Shown: one piece after another, positions 15,875 to 25,696 of the stretch
Numbering within the stretch: the first letter of the stretch is position 1
How the letters are laid out: the number at the start of each line of letters is the position of its first letter
Source of the DNA: Streptomyces roseolilacinus
Lineage (GTDB): Bacteria; Actinomycetota; Actinomycetes; Streptomycetales; Streptomycetaceae
DNA: 64,000 nucleotides
Direction of reading: 5' to 3'
Assembly (NCBI RefSeq): GCF_014649335.1
Contig: NZ_BMSV01000001.1
Location: forward strand, 434,001-498,000
Notes under the pieces: generated by a model
The model's input: the letters and a program-made list of their open reading frames with translations, nothing else
Databases searched by the model: none
Told to the model about the DNA's origin: nothing
Program-made: the position numbers and the translations under genes

Positions 15875-17347
15875 TCAGGCGCGGGAGGGCTCGCGGTCCT
15901 CGGCCCCGCGCGGCGCCGGCAGCCACACGCCGCCGGCGAAGTCGGAGCGGCGCAGCAGCAGCTGGGCGCCGACCAGGCACACCACGGTGGCCAGGGCGAA
16001 GCCGTACGCGGGGGTGCGGCCGTCGGGCGCGGTCACGTAGACGAGGCCCGCCGACAGGATGGTGACGGCGCGGCCGGTGCGGCCGTTCCAGGCGGTCGCG
16101 GCGAGCGGCGGCACGGCCCACAGCAGGTACCAGGGCTGGACCATCGGGGAGAGCGCGACCAGGGCGAGGAGGGCGAGGCCCAGGGCGTGCAGCGGGTCCA
16201 GCCAGCCGCGCGCCACGCACGACGCGAGGTACGCGACGAGGGCGAGGGCCAGGGTGAGGCCCATGGCCTGGACGGCCCGCTTGACGGGGTCCGGTTCGGC
16301 GCCGGACAGGAAGTACATGGACTCGCCGAGCGCGACGCCGAGGTCGCTGGTGAGGGAGAGCGCGGTGTGGATCGTCCCGGCGACGCTCTGGGTGCGCAGC
16401 CAGCCGAAGCCGGTACCGGCGCACAGCGTCGCGCCGACCGCGACGCCGGCGGCGACGGCGCCGGGCCCGAACAGGCCCTTCGCGACGCGCCGTATCAGCG
16501 GGCCGGACGTCTCGCGGCCGACGACGACGCCGATGAACAGCAGCGCGAGCGCGGCCGGCGACTTGATCATCATGGCGAGGGCGACGAGGGCGCTGCCCAC
16601 GACCCAGCGGCCGCGGCGCACGGCGAGCGCGGTGCCCGCCAGGAGCAGCCCGGCCATCAGCCCGTCGTTGTGGAGCCCGCCCACGACGTGGACGAGCAGC
16701 AGCGGGTTGAGCACGCCGAGCCAGAGCGCGCCCGCGGTGGCGCCGCGCGGCGCGAGCCGGAGCAGCGCCCAGAACAGCAGGACGAGCGCGGCGACGGCCA
16801 CGATCCGCATCCCGAGCACGGCCGGCACGATCTGCCCGGCCGTCAGGACGGCGACGGTCTTCGCCAGGAGCAGGAAGACCGGGCCGTAGGGGGCGGGGGT
16901 GTCCGTCCAGTGCCCGCCGACGCTCGCGGCGGCCGCCCCGCCGAGCCCGTCCGGCGCGAGGACGGACGGGCCGAAGCGGTACACGTCGTGGCCCTCGACG
17001 ACCATGGCGCCCTGCGCGACGTAGCTGTACACGTCGGCGCTGTACAGCGGCGGGGCGAGGAGGAGCGGCGCGGCCCACCAGACGAGCGTGGCGGCGGCCG
17101 CCCGGGCCCGCACGGCGGCGCCGTCGGCGACCAGCCGCCCGTACCTCCACCAGGCGACGACCAGGAGGGTGAGCCCGGCGAGGGCCAGGAGCACCCCGGG
17201 CCGGGCCGTGTCCTGGGCGCGCGGGAACCACAGGCCCCAGGGGTCCCGGGCCGGCATGGTGCCCGCGGCCCAGCCGCCCAGGGCCACCCCGACCGACCCG
17301 ACCGCGCCCAGGCGCCTGCATCCGGCGACGCTCCTCAAGGACCACAT
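15875..17347 (-). CDS. mptB: Polyprenol-phosphate-mannose mannosyltransferase, MptB-like
   Basis: The 490-residue protein has about a dozen hydrophobic segments and the GT-C layout of actinobacterial alpha-1,6-mannosyltransferases. Typical segments are YSADVYSYVAQGAMVV with an acidic catalytic-type Asp in the first extracellular loop, then APYGPVFLLLAK and LNPLLLVHVVGGLHNDGL. MptB transfers mannose from polyprenyl phosphate-mannose to membrane glycolipids; in Streptomyces the acceptor is less clear. The start at ATG 17347 has a poor ribosome site, and upstream in-frame GTG codons are possible. It is divergent from the aminotransferase. Confidence 0.75.
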   Translation of the reverse strand: MWSLRSVAGCRRLGAVGSVGVALGGWAAGTMPARDPWGLWFPRAQDTARPGVLLALAGLTLLVVAWWRYGRLVADGAAVRARAAAATLVWWAAPLLLAPPLYSADVYSYVAQGAMVVEGHDVYRFGPSVLAPDGLGGAAAASVGGHWTDTPAPYGPVFLLLAKTVAVLTAGQIVPAVLGMRIVAVAALVLLFWALLRLAPRGATAGALWLGVLNPLLLVHVVGGLHNDGLMAGLLLAGTALAVRRGRWVVGSALVALAMMIKSPAALALLFIGVVVGRETSGPLIRRVAKGLFGPGAVAAGVAVGATLCAGTGFGWLRTQSVAGTIHTALSLTSDLGVALGESMYFLSGAEPDPVKRAVQAMGLTLALALVAYLASCVARGWLDPLHALGLALLALVALSPMVQPWYLLWAVPPLAATAWNGRTGRAVTILSAGLVYVTAPDGRTPAYGFALATVVCLVGAQLLLRRSDFAGGVWLPAPRGAEDREPSRA

Positions 17348-17689
17348 GAGGAGCCAACCTACCCGGCCACCCCCGTCGACCCACCTGAGCCGGCGGAATC
17401 CCCCCGCACGCGCCTGCGGTCCGCGGGGCGCGTCCCGGTGGCGCGGGCACGGCCCCGGCACGCGCCCGCGCCACCGGCCGTACGGGACCGGGGGGCGTCT
17501 CACCCAGCGAGAACGGCCGGGCCTTCGGCGGGGGTCCGGCGCGTCGGGCCCCTTCCGGCCGCCCGGCCGTGGACACCGGCTCCGACGGCGGTGACCTGCG
17601 CGGGTGCGCCCGCACCACCCTCCGTCCACCCCCGTGGCGTGGTGCAAAACACGAGGCGCGGTGGGCCGTGCGACCGTAAGCTCGCGGGC
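17348..17689. other. Divergent intergenic region, no gene seen
   Basis: These 342 bases are very GC-rich and hold no convincing gene. TAAGCT at 17677-17682 could be a -10 hexamer for the aminotransferase; the start site would then coincide with its ATG at 17690, making the mRNA leaderless. I see no ribosome-binding site for that gene, which fits this idea. Confidence 0.4.
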
Positions 17690-18901
17690 ATGCAGGTCAT
17701 CCAGTCAACGAAGCTCGCCAACGTCTGCTACGAAATCCGCGGCCCGGTGCTCGACGAGGCGATGCGGCTGGAGGCGGCAGGCCACCGCATCCTCAAGCTC
17801 AACACCGGCAACCCGGCCGCCTTCGGCTTCGAGTGCCCGCCCGCGATCCTCGAGGACATGCTCCGCAACCTCGGCACGTCGCACGGCTACGGCGACGCGA
17901 AGGGCCTCCTCGCGGCGCGGCGCGCGGTGATGAGCCACTACGAGACCAAGGGCATCCCGCTCTCCGTCGAGGACATCTACCTCGGCAACGGCGTCTCGGA
18001 GCTCATCCAGATGGCGATGCAGGCGCTGCTCGACGACGGCGACGAGGTCCTCGTCCCGGCCCCGGACTACCCGCTGTGGACGGCGTCGGTGGCCCTGTCG
18101 GGCGGCACGCCGGTGCACTACCGCTGCGACGAGCAGTCCGACTGGATGCCCGATCTGGCCGACATCGAGCGCAAGGTCACCGACCGCACCAAGGCGCTCG
18201 TCATCATCAACCCGAACAACCCGACCGGCGCCGTCTACGACGACGAGATGCTGCGCGGCCTCACCGAGATCGCCCGTCGGCACAACCTGGTGGTCTGCTC
18301 GGACGAGATCTACGACAAGATCCTCTACGACGGCGCCACGCACACCCCGACCGCCGCCATCGCCCCGGACCTGATGTGCCTGACGTTCAACGGCATGTCC
18401 AAGAACTACCGGGTGGCCGGCTACCGCAGCGGCTGGCTGGCCGTCTGCGGCCCCAAGGCGCACGCCTCGTCGTACATCGAGGGCCTGACGATCCTCGCCA
18501 ACATGCGCCTGTGCGCGAACATGCCCGCCCAGCACGCCATCGCGGCCGCCCTCCAGGGCCGCCAGTCGATAGAGGCGCTGGTCGCGCCGGGCGGGCGACT
18601 GCTGGAGCAGCGGGACGCGGCGTACGAGCGGCTGATCGACATCCCGGGCGTCAGCTGTGTGAAGCCGAAGGGCGCGCTGTACCTCTTCCCGCGCCTCGAT
18701 CCGGCCGTCTACAAGATCAAGGACGACCGGCAGATGGTCCTCGACCTGCTGCGCGCCGAGAAGATCATGGTGGTGCACGGCACGGGCTTCAACTGGCACG
18801 AGCCGGACCACTTCCGCATCGTCACGCTGCCCAACACCACGGACCTGACCGACGCGGTGACCAGGATCGGTACCTTCCTGGACGGCTACAGCCAGCACTG
18901 A
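17690..18901 (+). CDS. PLP aminotransferase, AlaA-like
   Basis: Fold-type I class I/II aminotransferase of 403 residues. GNPAAFGFECPP near the N-terminus, NPNNPTGAVY and SDEIYDKILYDG are signatures of the AlaA (YfbQ) group, and the PLP lysine is in NGMSKNYRVAGYRSGW near residue 237. AlaA transfers an amino group from glutamate to pyruvate to make alanine. No Shine-Dalgarno sequence precedes the ATG and a -10-like hexamer ends eight bases upstream, so the transcript may be leaderless. Aspartate or valine specificity cannot be excluded from sequence. Confidence 0.87.
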   Translation: MQVIQSTKLANVCYEIRGPVLDEAMRLEAAGHRILKLNTGNPAAFGFECPPAILEDMLRNLGTSHGYGDAKGLLAARRAVMSHYETKGIPLSVEDIYLGNGVSELIQMAMQALLDDGDEVLVPAPDYPLWTASVALSGGTPVHYRCDEQSDWMPDLADIERKVTDRTKALVIINPNNPTGAVYDDEMLRGLTEIARRHNLVVCSDEIYDKILYDGATHTPTAAIAPDLMCLTFNGMSKNYRVAGYRSGWLAVCGPKAHASSYIEGLTILANMRLCANMPAQHAIAAALQGRQSIEALVAPGGRLLEQRDAAYERLIDIPGVSCVKPKGALYLFPRLDPAVYKIKDDRQMVLDLLRAEKIMVVHGTGFNWHEPDHFRIVTLPNTTDLTDAVTRIGTFLDGYSQH

Positions 18902-18950
18902 CACCGTCGCTTGGTACGGACTCAACTTTAGACTGAATCCAATGTAGGAT

Positions 18951-18976
18951 GGTCTCCTGTCTGCGAGCAGGAGGCC
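18951..18976 (+). promoter_or_regulatory. Hairpin that sequesters the ribosome site of the next gene
   Basis: GGTCTCCTG (18951-18959) can pair over nine positions (one U-G wobble) with CAGGAGGCC (18968-18976), leaving an eight-base loop. The Shine-Dalgarno AGGAGG (18969-18974), six to seven bases before the ATG at 18982, is wholly inside the stem. This would hide the ribosome site. A -10-like TAGACT at 18929-18934 would transcribe the whole hairpin, while TAGGAT at 18945-18950 would cut it off, so the start site matters. Confidence 0.5.
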
Positions 18977-18981
18977 ATCCC

Positions 18982-19374
18982 ATGTACGAACCGATCCGCA
19001 CCAAGTCGGTCCACCGGATGGCCGACGACGACCAGAACCGGTTCCCGCACCGCTCCCGCGAGGAGGAACTGGACATCCAGCTCGCCGGGCACCTCGCGGC
19101 ACTGCTGGCCGTCACCGACGAACTGGGCGACACCGCCGCGGCGGACCGCATCGCCCAGCAGGTGGCCCGGCTGCGCGGCGCTCCGCCGGCCCGGCACGCC
19201 GGTCTGACCGGCGCGGACCCGTGCGCCCTGCACCGCCGCGCCCACGCCCTCGCGGGACGCGCCCTGGTCGTCGCGGCCTCCCGCGCCGACACCGCCGTCG
19301 CGATCCTCGCCGCCGAGCGGATGGACGCCCACACCGCCGCCCTGGACGAGGGCAGCCTGGTCGGCACCCCCTGA
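18982..19374 (+). CDS. Small conserved hypothetical protein
   Basis: The 130-residue soluble protein has a basic N-terminus, then helices such as ELDIQLAGHLAALLAVTDELG and DRIAQQVARLRG, and an Ala-rich C-terminal helix. There are no Cys pairs, signal peptide or membrane segments. I do not recognise the family. AGGAGG precedes the ATG with good spacing but lies in a hairpin. It stands alone: the aminotransferase ends 80 bases upstream and a strong terminator hairpin follows at 19380. Confidence 0.7.
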   Translation: MYEPIRTKSVHRMADDDQNRFPHRSREEELDIQLAGHLAALLAVTDELGDTAAADRIAQQVARLRGAPPARHAGLTGADPCALHRRAHALAGRALVVAASRADTAVAILAAERMDAHTAALDEGSLVGTP

Positions 19375-19379
19375 TCGGC

Positions 19380-19413
19380 CCCGGTCCGCGCCCGCGCAGG
19401 CGCGCGGACCGGG
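19380..19413 (+). terminator. GC-rich hairpin terminator
   Basis: CCCGGTCCGCGC (19380-19391) pairs perfectly with GCGCGGACCGGG (19402-19413), starting six bases after the stop of the small gene, and is followed by TTGCC. Confidence 0.7.
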
Positions 19414-19499
19414 TTGCCACACTCCCCCGCCAAAGGCCCCTTCCGCCGGCCGTCCCGGGAGGGAAACACTCCCCTGAGCCACTCGCCCCCAAGCACCCG

Positions 19500-19768
19500 A
19501 ACCCCGGGAGGGGGAGGGCGCCCCGCTGGGCCGCTCGTGGAGCCGGGCGGGCGCACGGGTGCCGGGCCGGTGGGGGCGCGCTTCGTGCGGGGCCACACCT
19601 GTGCCGGGGAGGGGGAGGGTGCCCTCCTGTAGCGCTCGTGGAGCCGAAGGGGCGCGCGGGTGTCGAGGCGGTGATCGCGCGCAGCGCCCCGAGGAACGAG
19701 GGGCCGAGCACGTTCACCGCCTCGACACCCGCTCCCAGCGCCCCGGAGGCGGAACGAGCCCAAAAATA
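19500..19768 (+). repeat. Dispersed hairpin element, copy B
   Basis: The core stem is GGGTGTCGAGGCGGTGA (19658-19674) with TCACCGCCTCGACACCC (19714-19730), 17 perfect pairs. The outer parts GGGGCGC/GCGCCCC and GCTCGT/ACGAGC continue the stem with internal loops. The loop holds CGCGCAG, then CCCC and GGGG flanking GAGGAACGA. The head GTGCCGGGGAGGGGGAGGG is preceded by a diverged second head at 19505-19550, and the tail ends in CAAAAAT. The element occupies the gap between the small gene and pckG. Confidence 0.8.
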
Positions 19769-19772
19769 AGGA

Positions 19773-19808
19773 GACCCCCGAAACGACGCCGTCGTCGTTC
19801 CGGGGGTC
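19773..19808. terminator. Hairpin terminator, probably for pckG
   Basis: GACCCCCG-a-AACGACG (19773-19788) pairs with CGTCGTT-c-CGGGGGTC (19793-19808) around a CCGT loop, 15 pairs with one mismatch. It lies 78 bases downstream of the pckG stop, directly beside copy B of the hairpin element. It could end transcription from either side. Confidence 0.65.
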
Positions 19809-19886
19809 GTCGGCCGCGGCCGGCCGGGATGACTCCACAGGTCAGGGCGTTGTCGTGCGGCCCGGCCGCGGGTCTTCGGGGCCGTG

Positions 19887-21710
19887 TCAGCCCAGGCGGG
19901 AGACGAGGGCGCGGTATTCGTCCCACAGTTCCTTCGGCGTGTGGTCGCCGAAGGTGTTGAGGTGCTCGGGGATGAGTGCCGCCTCCTCGCGCCACACGTC
20001 CGTGTCGACCTTCAGCAGGAAGTCGAGGTCCTCCTCGGGCAGGTCCAGGCCCTCGGTGTCGAGTGCGTCGCGGGTCGGCAGGATGCCGATCGGCGTCTCG
20101 ACGCCTTCGGCCTTGCCCTCCAGGCGCTCCACGATCCACTTCAGGACGCGGCTGTTCTCGCCGAAGCCCGGCCAGACGAACTTGCCGGCGTCGTTCTTGC
20201 GGAACCAGTTCACGTAGTAGATCTTGGGGAGCTTCGACGCGTCCGCGTTCTTGCCGACCTTGATCCAGTGGGCCATGTAGTCGCCCATGTTGTAGCCGCA
20301 GAACGGCAGCATGGCGAACGGGTCGCGGCGCAGTTCGCCGACCTTGCCCTCGGCGGCGGCGGTCTTCTCGGAGGCGACGTTCGCGCCGAGGAAGACGCCG
20401 TGCTGCCAGTCGAAGGACTCCGTGACCAGCGGGACGGCCGAGGCGCGGCGGCCGCCGAAGAGGATCGCGGAGATCGGCACGCCCTTGGGGTCCTCCCACT
20501 CGGGCGCGATGATCGGGCACTGCGAGGCGGGCACGGTGAAGCGGGCGTTGGGGTGGGCGGCCGGAGTCTGGGACTGCGGGGTCCAGTCGTTGCCCTTCCA
20601 GTCGACGAGGTGGGCGGGCGTCTCCTCGGTCATGCCCTCCCACCACACGTCGCCGTCGTCGGTGAGCGCGACGTTGGTGAAGACGGCGTTGCCCCAGAGG
20701 GTCTTCATGGCGTTGGCGTTGGTGTGCTCGCCGGTGCCGGGCGCGACGCCGAAGAAGCCGGCCTCGGGGTTGATCGCGTACAGGCGGCCGTCCTCGCCGA
20801 ACCGCATCCAGGCGATGTCGTCGCCGATCGTCTCGACGGTCCAGCCGGAGATCGTGGGCTCCAGCATGGCGAGGTTCGTCTTGCCGCACGCGGACGGGAA
20901 GGCGGCGGCGACGTACGTGGCCTCGCCCTGCGGCGGGGTGAGCTTCAGGATGAGCATGTGCTCGGCGAGCCAGCCCTCGTCGCGGGCCATGACGGACGCG
21001 ATGCGCAGGGCGTAGCACTTCTTGCCGAGCAGGGCGTTGCCGCCGTAGCCGGAGCCGTAGGACCAGATCTCGCGGCTCTCCGGGAAGTGCGAGATGTACT
21101 TGGTGGAGTTGCACGGCCACGGCACGTCGGCCTGGCCGGGCTCCAGGGGGGCGCCCAGGGTGTGGACGGCCTTGACGAAGAAGCCGTCCTCGCCGAGTTC
21201 GTCCAGGACCGCCTGGCCCATGCGCGTCATCGTGCGCATCGAGACGGCGACGTACGCGGAGTCGGTGATCTCGACGCCGATCGCGGAGAGCGGCGAGCCG
21301 AGCGGGCCCATGCAGAAGGGCACGACGTACATGGTGCGGCCGCGCATCGAGCCGCGGAAGACGCCCTGCTCGCCGGTGAAGACCTCGCGCATCTCGGCGG
21401 GGGCCTTCCAGTGGTTGGTCGGGCCCGCGTCCTCTTCCTTCTCGGAGCAGATGAAGGTGCGGTCCTCGACGCGCGCCACGTCGGTCGGGTCGGAGGCGGC
21501 GTAGTAGGAGTGGGGGCGCTTGATCGGGTCCAGCTTCTTGAAGGTGCCCTTGGTCACGAGCTCCTCGCACAGGCGCTCGTACTCGGCCTCGGAGCCGTCG
21601 CACCAGACCACCTGGTCGGGCTGCGTGATCGACGCGATCTCGTCGACCCAGGCGATGAGGTCCTGGTGCTGGGTGGGGGCGGTGCTGGGAGCCGCGTTTC
21701 GGCGCGCCAC
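19887..21710 (-). CDS. pckG: Phosphoenolpyruvate carboxykinase (GTP)
   Basis: GTP-dependent PEPCK, 607 residues, the expected length. It converts oxaloacetate and GTP to PEP, CO2 and GDP at the start of gluconeogenesis. The kinase-1a loop with the reactive Cys is [12 protein letters not shown] near residue 275. The substrate-binding [20 protein letters not shown], the metal-binding His/Asp positions in [12 protein letters not shown] and the guanine-binding C-terminal [10 protein letters not shown] are present. The GTG start is chosen for the AAGGAG seven bases upstream. The gene stands alone and is divergent from the hemolysin III gene. Confidence 0.96.
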   Translation of the reverse strand: MARRNAAPSTAPTQHQDLIAWVDEIASITQPDQVVWCDGSEAEYERLCEELVTKGTFKKLDPIKRPHSYYAASDPTDVARVEDRTFICSEKEEDAGPTNHWKAPAEMREVFTGEQGVFRGSMRGRTMYVVPFCMGPLGSPLSAIGVEITDSAYVAVSMRTMTRMGQAVLDELGEDGFFVKAVHTLGAPLEPGQADVPWPCNSTKYISHFPESREIWSYGSGYGGNALLGKKCYALRIASVMARDEGWLAEHMLILKLTPPQGEATYVAAAFPSACGKTNLAMLEPTISGWTVETIGDDIAWMRFGEDGRLYAINPEAGFFGVAPGTGEHTNANAMKTLWGNAVFTNVALTDDGDVWWEGMTEETPAHLVDWKGNDWTPQSQTPAAHPNARFTVPASQCPIIAPEWEDPKGVPISAILFGGRRASAVPLVTESFDWQHGVFLGANVASEKTAAAEGKVGELRRDPFAMLPFCGYNMGDYMAHWIKVGKNADASKLPKIYYVNWFRKNDAGKFVWPGFGENSRVLKWIVERLEGKAEGVETPIGILPTRDALDTEGLDLPEEDLDFLLKVDTDVWREEAALIPEHLNTFGDHTPKELWDEYRALVSRLG

Positions 21711-21879
21711 GGTTGCTCCTTGTTGAGGGGTTTGTGGTTGTTGCCCCGTGGGGGCTGCGACCCGGACGCTGCGTGGTGCGCGCTCATCCGGTGCCGACCG
21801 CACTCATTTGATCATCCGACGGGAATGCGCATATGTCCAGAGGGCCTCTCACGTGAGCATCACCACTTGTGTCCCGGTG

Positions 21880-21895
21880 CCTACGGGGGCGTAGG
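21880..21895. promoter_or_regulatory. Inverted repeat before the hemolysin III gene
   Basis: CCTACG-GGGG-CGTAGG is a perfect 6-bp inverted repeat ending 12 bases before the ATG at 21908. TAGGTA (21892-21897) overlaps it and could be a -10 hexamer with TTGTGT as -35. The site could bind a regulator; nothing identifies which one. Confidence 0.3.
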
Positions 21896-21907
21896 TAACA
21901 TTTCGCC

Positions 21908-22591
21908 ATGACCGCCGCAGTGACCGAGCAGCCCGACGCCTCCCCGGACCACGCGCCCCTGAAGCCGCGCCTGCGTGGCTGGCTGCACGCCGGAATGTTC
22001 CCCGCCGTCCTGGTGGCGGGCCTCGTCCTGACCGCCCTGGCCGGCTCGACGCGCGGCCGCGTCGCGTGTGCCATCTACGTGCTCACGGCCTGTCTGCTGT
22101 TCGGCGTGAGCGCCCTGTACCACCGGGGGACCTGGGGGCCGCGGGCCACGGCCGTGCTGCGGCGCCTGGACCACGCCAACATCTTCCTGATCATCGCGGG
22201 CACGTATACCCCACTGACGCTGCTCCTGCTCCCCGACTCCACCGGCCGGGTGCTGCTGTGGGCCGTCTGGGCCGCCGCGGTGGCGGGCATCGCGTTCCGC
22301 GTGTTCTGGGTCGGCGCGCCGCGCTGGCTGTACACGCCGTGCTACATCGCCATGGGCTGGGCGGCCGTGTTCTTCCTGCCGGACTTCCTGCACAAGGGCG
22401 GGGTCGCGGTGCTGGTCCTCGTCGTGGTCGGCGGCGTCCTCTACAGCGTGGGCGGCATGGTGTACGGCCTGAAGCGGCCGAACCCGTCACCGCGCTGGTT
22501 CGGCTTCCACGAGGTGTTCCACTCCCTGACGCTCGCCGCGTTCGCCGTCCACTACGTGGGCATCTCGCTGGTGGCGTACCGGCACGGGTAG
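21908..22591 (+). CDS. Hemolysin III / TrhA (PAQR-type) membrane protein
   Basis: The 227-residue protein has seven hydrophobic segments and the PAQR/HlyIII metal-site motifs: SALYHRG in the first part, RLDHANIF in the middle and HEVFHSLTLAAFAVHY at the C-terminus. These His/Asp/Ser residues form a zinc site with hydrolase-like geometry. Bacterial members affect membrane lipid homeostasis; haemolysis is only the historical name. It is divergent from pckG and convergent with the DUF255 gene, from which a 26-bp palindrome separates it. Confidence 0.87.
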   Translation: MTAAVTEQPDASPDHAPLKPRLRGWLHAGMFPAVLVAGLVLTALAGSTRGRVACAIYVLTACLLFGVSALYHRGTWGPRATAVLRRLDHANIFLIIAGTYTPLTLLLLPDSTGRVLLWAVWAAAVAGIAFRVFWVGAPRWLYTPCYIAMGWAAVFFLPDFLHKGGVAVLVLVVVGGVLYSVGGMVYGLKRPNPSPRWFGFHEVFHSLTLAAFAVHYVGISLVAYRHG

Positions 22592-22592
22592 G

Positions 22593-22618
22593 GCGCGCGG
22601 GGCGCGCGCCCCGCGCGC
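22593..22618. terminator. 26-bp perfect GC palindrome between convergent genes
   Basis: A perfect palindrome made only of G and C (GCGCGCGGGGCGC and its complement) fills the 28 bases between two convergent stop codons (22591 and 22620). It probably ends transcription in both directions. Confidence 0.6.
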
Positions 22619-22619
22619 G

Positions 22620-24647
22620 TCAGTGCCCACCCAGCTGCCGCGCCAGCCGCTCCGGGTCGGTCGTCGGGGCGTCGCAGGTGAAGTGGCGGCAGACGTACGC
22701 CGCGGGGCGCCCGTCGACCAGGGGCCGGTCCCTCAGCAGCGGGAACTCGTCGCCGTCGGGCTCCCCCACGGCGACCACGGCGCCCGGGGCCGTGCCCAGC
22801 AGCGCCGCCCGGTGCAGCGCGCGCGTGGCCGCGTCGTCCGCCGGGCCGGCGACCGCCACCTCGCGCGGGCCGTCCAGCAGCGCCTCGGCCACCGCCAGGC
22901 CCCAGCCGACGAACCGGGGGGCGCGCGGCCCCAGCGTCCTCACCACGCCGAGCGCCTGCTCGGCGGCGGTGCGGTGCGCCTCCGAGCCGGTGTGCGCCGC
23001 GTACGACAGCAGCGCGCCGGCGGCCGCGGTCCAGCCCGAGGGCGCCGCGTTGTCGGTGGGGTCCTGGGGGCGGCGGATCAGCGGTTCGGCGTCGTGCGCC
23101 GTGTCGTACAGCGCGCCGTCCTCGCCCCGGAACCGGTCGAGGACGATGTCGAGCAGGAAGCCCGCGAACTCCAGCCAGACGCCCTCGCCGGTGACCGCCG
23201 CCAGGGCGAGGAAGCCCTCCGCCACGTCGCCGTAGTCCTCCAGCACCCCGGCGTTCGCGCCGGCCCGGCCGTCCTTCGACGTCCGGGCCAGCCGCGCGCC
23301 CTCGCCGAAGTGCACACGGACGAGCAGGTCGGCGGCCTCCGTGGCGCGTTCGACCAGGTCGGGGCGGTCGAAGCAGGCCCCGGTCTCGGCGAGCGCGGCG
23401 ACGGCGAGGCCGTTCCACGCGGCGACGACCTTGTCGTCGCGGCCCGGCCGGGCCCGCTCCTCGCGCGCCGCGAGCAGCCGCCGCCGGATCCGGTCGAGGC
23501 GCTCGGCGTCCACGACCCCGGCGCCCTGCGGCAGCTGGAGCACGGACGCGCCCTCCTCGAAGGTGCCCTCCTCGGTGACGCCGTAGAACCGCGCGGCGTA
23601 CGCGGCGTCGTCCTCGCCGAGCACCTCGCGCAGCCGCGCCGGCGTCCACACGTAGTACGCGCCCTCGACGTGCCGTCCCGTGCCGTCGTCGGAGTCGGCG
23701 TCCAGCGCGGACGCGAAGCCGCCCTCGGGCGTGCGCAGCTCGCGCACCATGAAGTCGGCGGTCTCCAGGGCGACCCGCCGGGCCAGGTCGCTGCCGGTGG
23801 CCCGCCACAGGTGCGTGTACGCGCGGCACAGCAGCGCGTTGTCGTACAGCATCTTCTCGAAGTGGGGCACGACCCACGCGCGGTCCACCGAGTACCGGGC
23901 GAAGCCCCCGCCCAGCTGGTCGTAGAGGCCGCCGCGCGCCATGGCCTCGCAGGTGTCGGCGGCCATCTGCAGCGCGCCCTCGGCGCCGGTGCGGGCGTGG
24001 TGCCGCAGCAGGAACTCGACGACCATCGACGGGGGGAACTTGGGCGCCCCGCCGAAGCCTCCGTGCCGCTCGTCGTAGTCGCGGGTCAGGCCGAGCAGCG
24101 CCTGCGCCAGCTCGGACTCGCCCGGCACGCCGTCGCCGCCGTGCGCCAGGGACCGGCCGGACAGCTCCCGCACGATGTTCCCGGCGACCTCGTCCACCTC
24201 GCCGCGCCGGTCCCGCCAGGCGGCCGCGACGCCCTCCAGCACCTGCCGGAACGACGGCATGCCGTGGCGGGGCTCGGGCGGGAAGTAGGTACCGAAGTAG
24301 AACGGCTCCGCGTCGGGCGTGAGGAACACGGTCATGGGCCACCCGCCGTGCCCGGTGGCGGCCTGCACGGCCTCCATGTACACGGCATCCACGTCGGGCC
24401 GCTCCTCGCGGTCGACCTTGACGGAGACGAAGTGCTCGTTCAGGTACGCCCCGGTCGCGTCGTCCTCGAAGGACTCGTGCGCCATGACGTGGCACCAGTG
24501 GCAGGCGGAGTAACCGACCGACAGCAGAACGGGCACGTCGCGCCGTTTCGCCTCCTCGAACGCCTCCGGTCCCCACGGCCACCAGTCGACCGGATTGTCA
24601 GCATGCTGAAGCAGATACGGCGAGGTCACACCAGCCAACCGGTTCAT
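22620..24647 (-). CDS. DUF255 thioredoxin-like protein (YyaL/SPATA20 family)
   Basis: The 675-residue protein has an N-terminal thioredoxin-like DUF255 domain (about 1-165) with the motif SACHWCH, Cys49 and Cys52, and a long C-terminal (alpha/alpha)6-barrel-like region related to glycoside or N-acylglucosamine epimerase folds. [17 protein letters not shown] is the hallmark of the family. The biochemical role of this family is not settled. The length matches other bacterial members. A diverged, truncated copy of its N-terminus lies at 26976-27132. Confidence 0.88.
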   Translation of the reverse strand: MNRLAGVTSPYLLQHADNPVDWWPWGPEAFEEAKRRDVPVLLSVGYSACHWCHVMAHESFEDDATGAYLNEHFVSVKVDREERPDVDAVYMEAVQAATGHGGWPMTVFLTPDAEPFYFGTYFPPEPRHGMPSFRQVLEGVAAAWRDRRGEVDEVAGNIVRELSGRSLAHGGDGVPGESELAQALLGLTRDYDERHGGFGGAPKFPPSMVVEFLLRHHARTGAEGALQMAADTCEAMARGGLYDQLGGGFARYSVDRAWVVPHFEKMLYDNALLCRAYTHLWRATGSDLARRVALETADFMVRELRTPEGGFASALDADSDDGTGRHVEGAYYVWTPARLREVLGEDDAAYAARFYGVTEEGTFEEGASVLQLPQGAGVVDAERLDRIRRRLLAAREERARPGRDDKVVAAWNGLAVAALAETGACFDRPDLVERATEAADLLVRVHFGEGARLARTSKDGRAGANAGVLEDYGDVAEGFLALAAVTGEGVWLEFAGFLLDIVLDRFRGEDGALYDTAHDAEPLIRRPQDPTDNAAPSGWTAAAGALLSYAAHTGSEAHRTAAEQALGVVRTLGPRAPRFVGWGLAVAEALLDGPREVAVAGPADDAATRALHRAALLGTAPGAVVAVGEPDGDEFPLLRDRPLVDGRPAAYVCRHFTCDAPTTDPERLARQLGGH

Positions 24648-24877
24648 ACGACCCAGCCTCTCACAGCACCCGGCGCGACCGGCGAAATCCTCACGAGCCT
24701 CCTCACCCGGTCGAATCGCACCGGTGAGCCATCACGTGGCGACCGGCTCCTCCTCCCCTCGGAGTCGGCGCCGAACCTCCCCCGGCGTCCCGCCGAGCCG
24801 GACGGCCCGACGCCTCGGAACAGTAGGCTGGGCGCGGCAGCGCCGGACCTGCCGAGGCTCCTCGAAGGAGGTACACC

Positions 24878-25444
24878 ATGTCCGCCGAGATGGTGGCGCC
24901 CGCGTGGATGCACACGCAGATCAGCGCGGAGCAGTACGACTCCTGGTCCGAGGAGCAGTGCGCCGGCATCGAGATCGTGGACGGGATGGTCGTCGTGAGC
25001 CCGAGCGCCTCCAAGCGGCACAACCGACTGGCCCGGGTCCTGGCCAATGCCCTGGATGCCGCCGCGGGCCCGGACTGGAACGCCGACACCGACTTCGACG
25101 TCCGCCTGCAGGACGTCCCGCTCACCAACCGCCGTCCGGACGTCATCGTCTACCGGGCGGAGACCATCGACGTCACGCCCACCCGCCCGGAGCACGTACT
25201 CCTGGTCGTCGAGGTCGTGTCGCCCGGCTCGGAGACCACGGACCGGATCGTGAAGGTGGACCAGTACGCCAAGGCCGGCATCCCCTTCTACTGGCGGGTC
25301 GAGCAGGCCGCCACCGGGGTCCCGATCGTCTACACCTACGTCCTCGATCCCGCCACCGGGGCTTACCGGGACGGCGAGATGTTCACCGGCACGGTGAGGG
25401 CCTCCGTGCCTTTCCCCATCACGGTCGATCTCGGGGCACTGTAA
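24878..25444 (+). CDS. Uma2 family (DUF820) endonuclease-like protein
   Basis: The 188-residue protein matches the Uma2/DUF820 family with a PD-(D/E)xK nuclease fold. Asp in NRRPDVIVY and Glu in LLVVEVVSPGS are the metal-binding positions, followed by DRIVKVDQYAKAGIPFYW with the Lys. An AGGAGG ribosome site precedes the ATG. The biological role of these proteins is largely unknown; many copies occur in Streptomyces. It stands at the left edge of an inserted patch that also contains a VapBC pair. Confidence 0.85.
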   Translation: MSAEMVAPAWMHTQISAEQYDSWSEEQCAGIEIVDGMVVVSPSASKRHNRLARVLANALDAAAGPDWNADTDFDVRLQDVPLTNRRPDVIVYRAETIDVTPTRPEHVLLVVEVVSPGSETTDRIVKVDQYAKAGIPFYWRVEQAATGVPIVYTYVLDPATGAYRDGEMFTGTVRASVPFPITVDLGAL

Positions 25445-25656
25445 GGAGCCGAGGCGTCGCCCCGCTGTCGACGTTTGGCTGTCAGCGCCTCGAAGGTGGA
25501 ATCGTCCAGCGTGGACTCCCGCCGGACGACAACGGATCTCAACGTCTTGCGCAGCGCTTCTGCTCGGCGAAGCTGACGAGTCGCATTGGCCCAGAAGAGG
25601 CCATTCCGCTCGGGATCGTGGACGACGCAGAGCATCGGCAGGCTGCCGTCGCGCCA

Positions 25657-25691
25657 TGACCCACCGCACAGGCAGCGGAGCGCGCGGCGGC
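25657..25691 (+). repeat. 35-bp direct repeat, left copy
   Basis: Begins TGACCCACCGCACAGGCAGC and matches 27166-27200 with one mismatch (A/G). The two copies flank 1.47 kb holding the VapBC pair and the DUF255 remnant. It may be a recombination scar or a target duplication. Confidence 0.8.
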
Positions 25692-25696
25692 TCCGC

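Noticed and set aside
13547..17689. Very long plus-strand frame leading into the aminotransferase
   Set aside because: It runs out of frame across the deaminase, deacylase and antisense to the mannosyltransferase. Only its final 404 codons (from 17690) are a real gene.
19112..19838. Several frames coding for Arg/Pro-rich products across copy B of the hairpin element
   Set aside because: The same reading appears in all copies because of the repeat itself; the inner arms differ without preserving a protein.
25363..25635. 90-codon minus-strand frame next to Uma2
   Set aside because: It overlaps the opposite-strand 3' end of the Uma2 gene by 82 bases, has no good ribosome site and no family resemblance.
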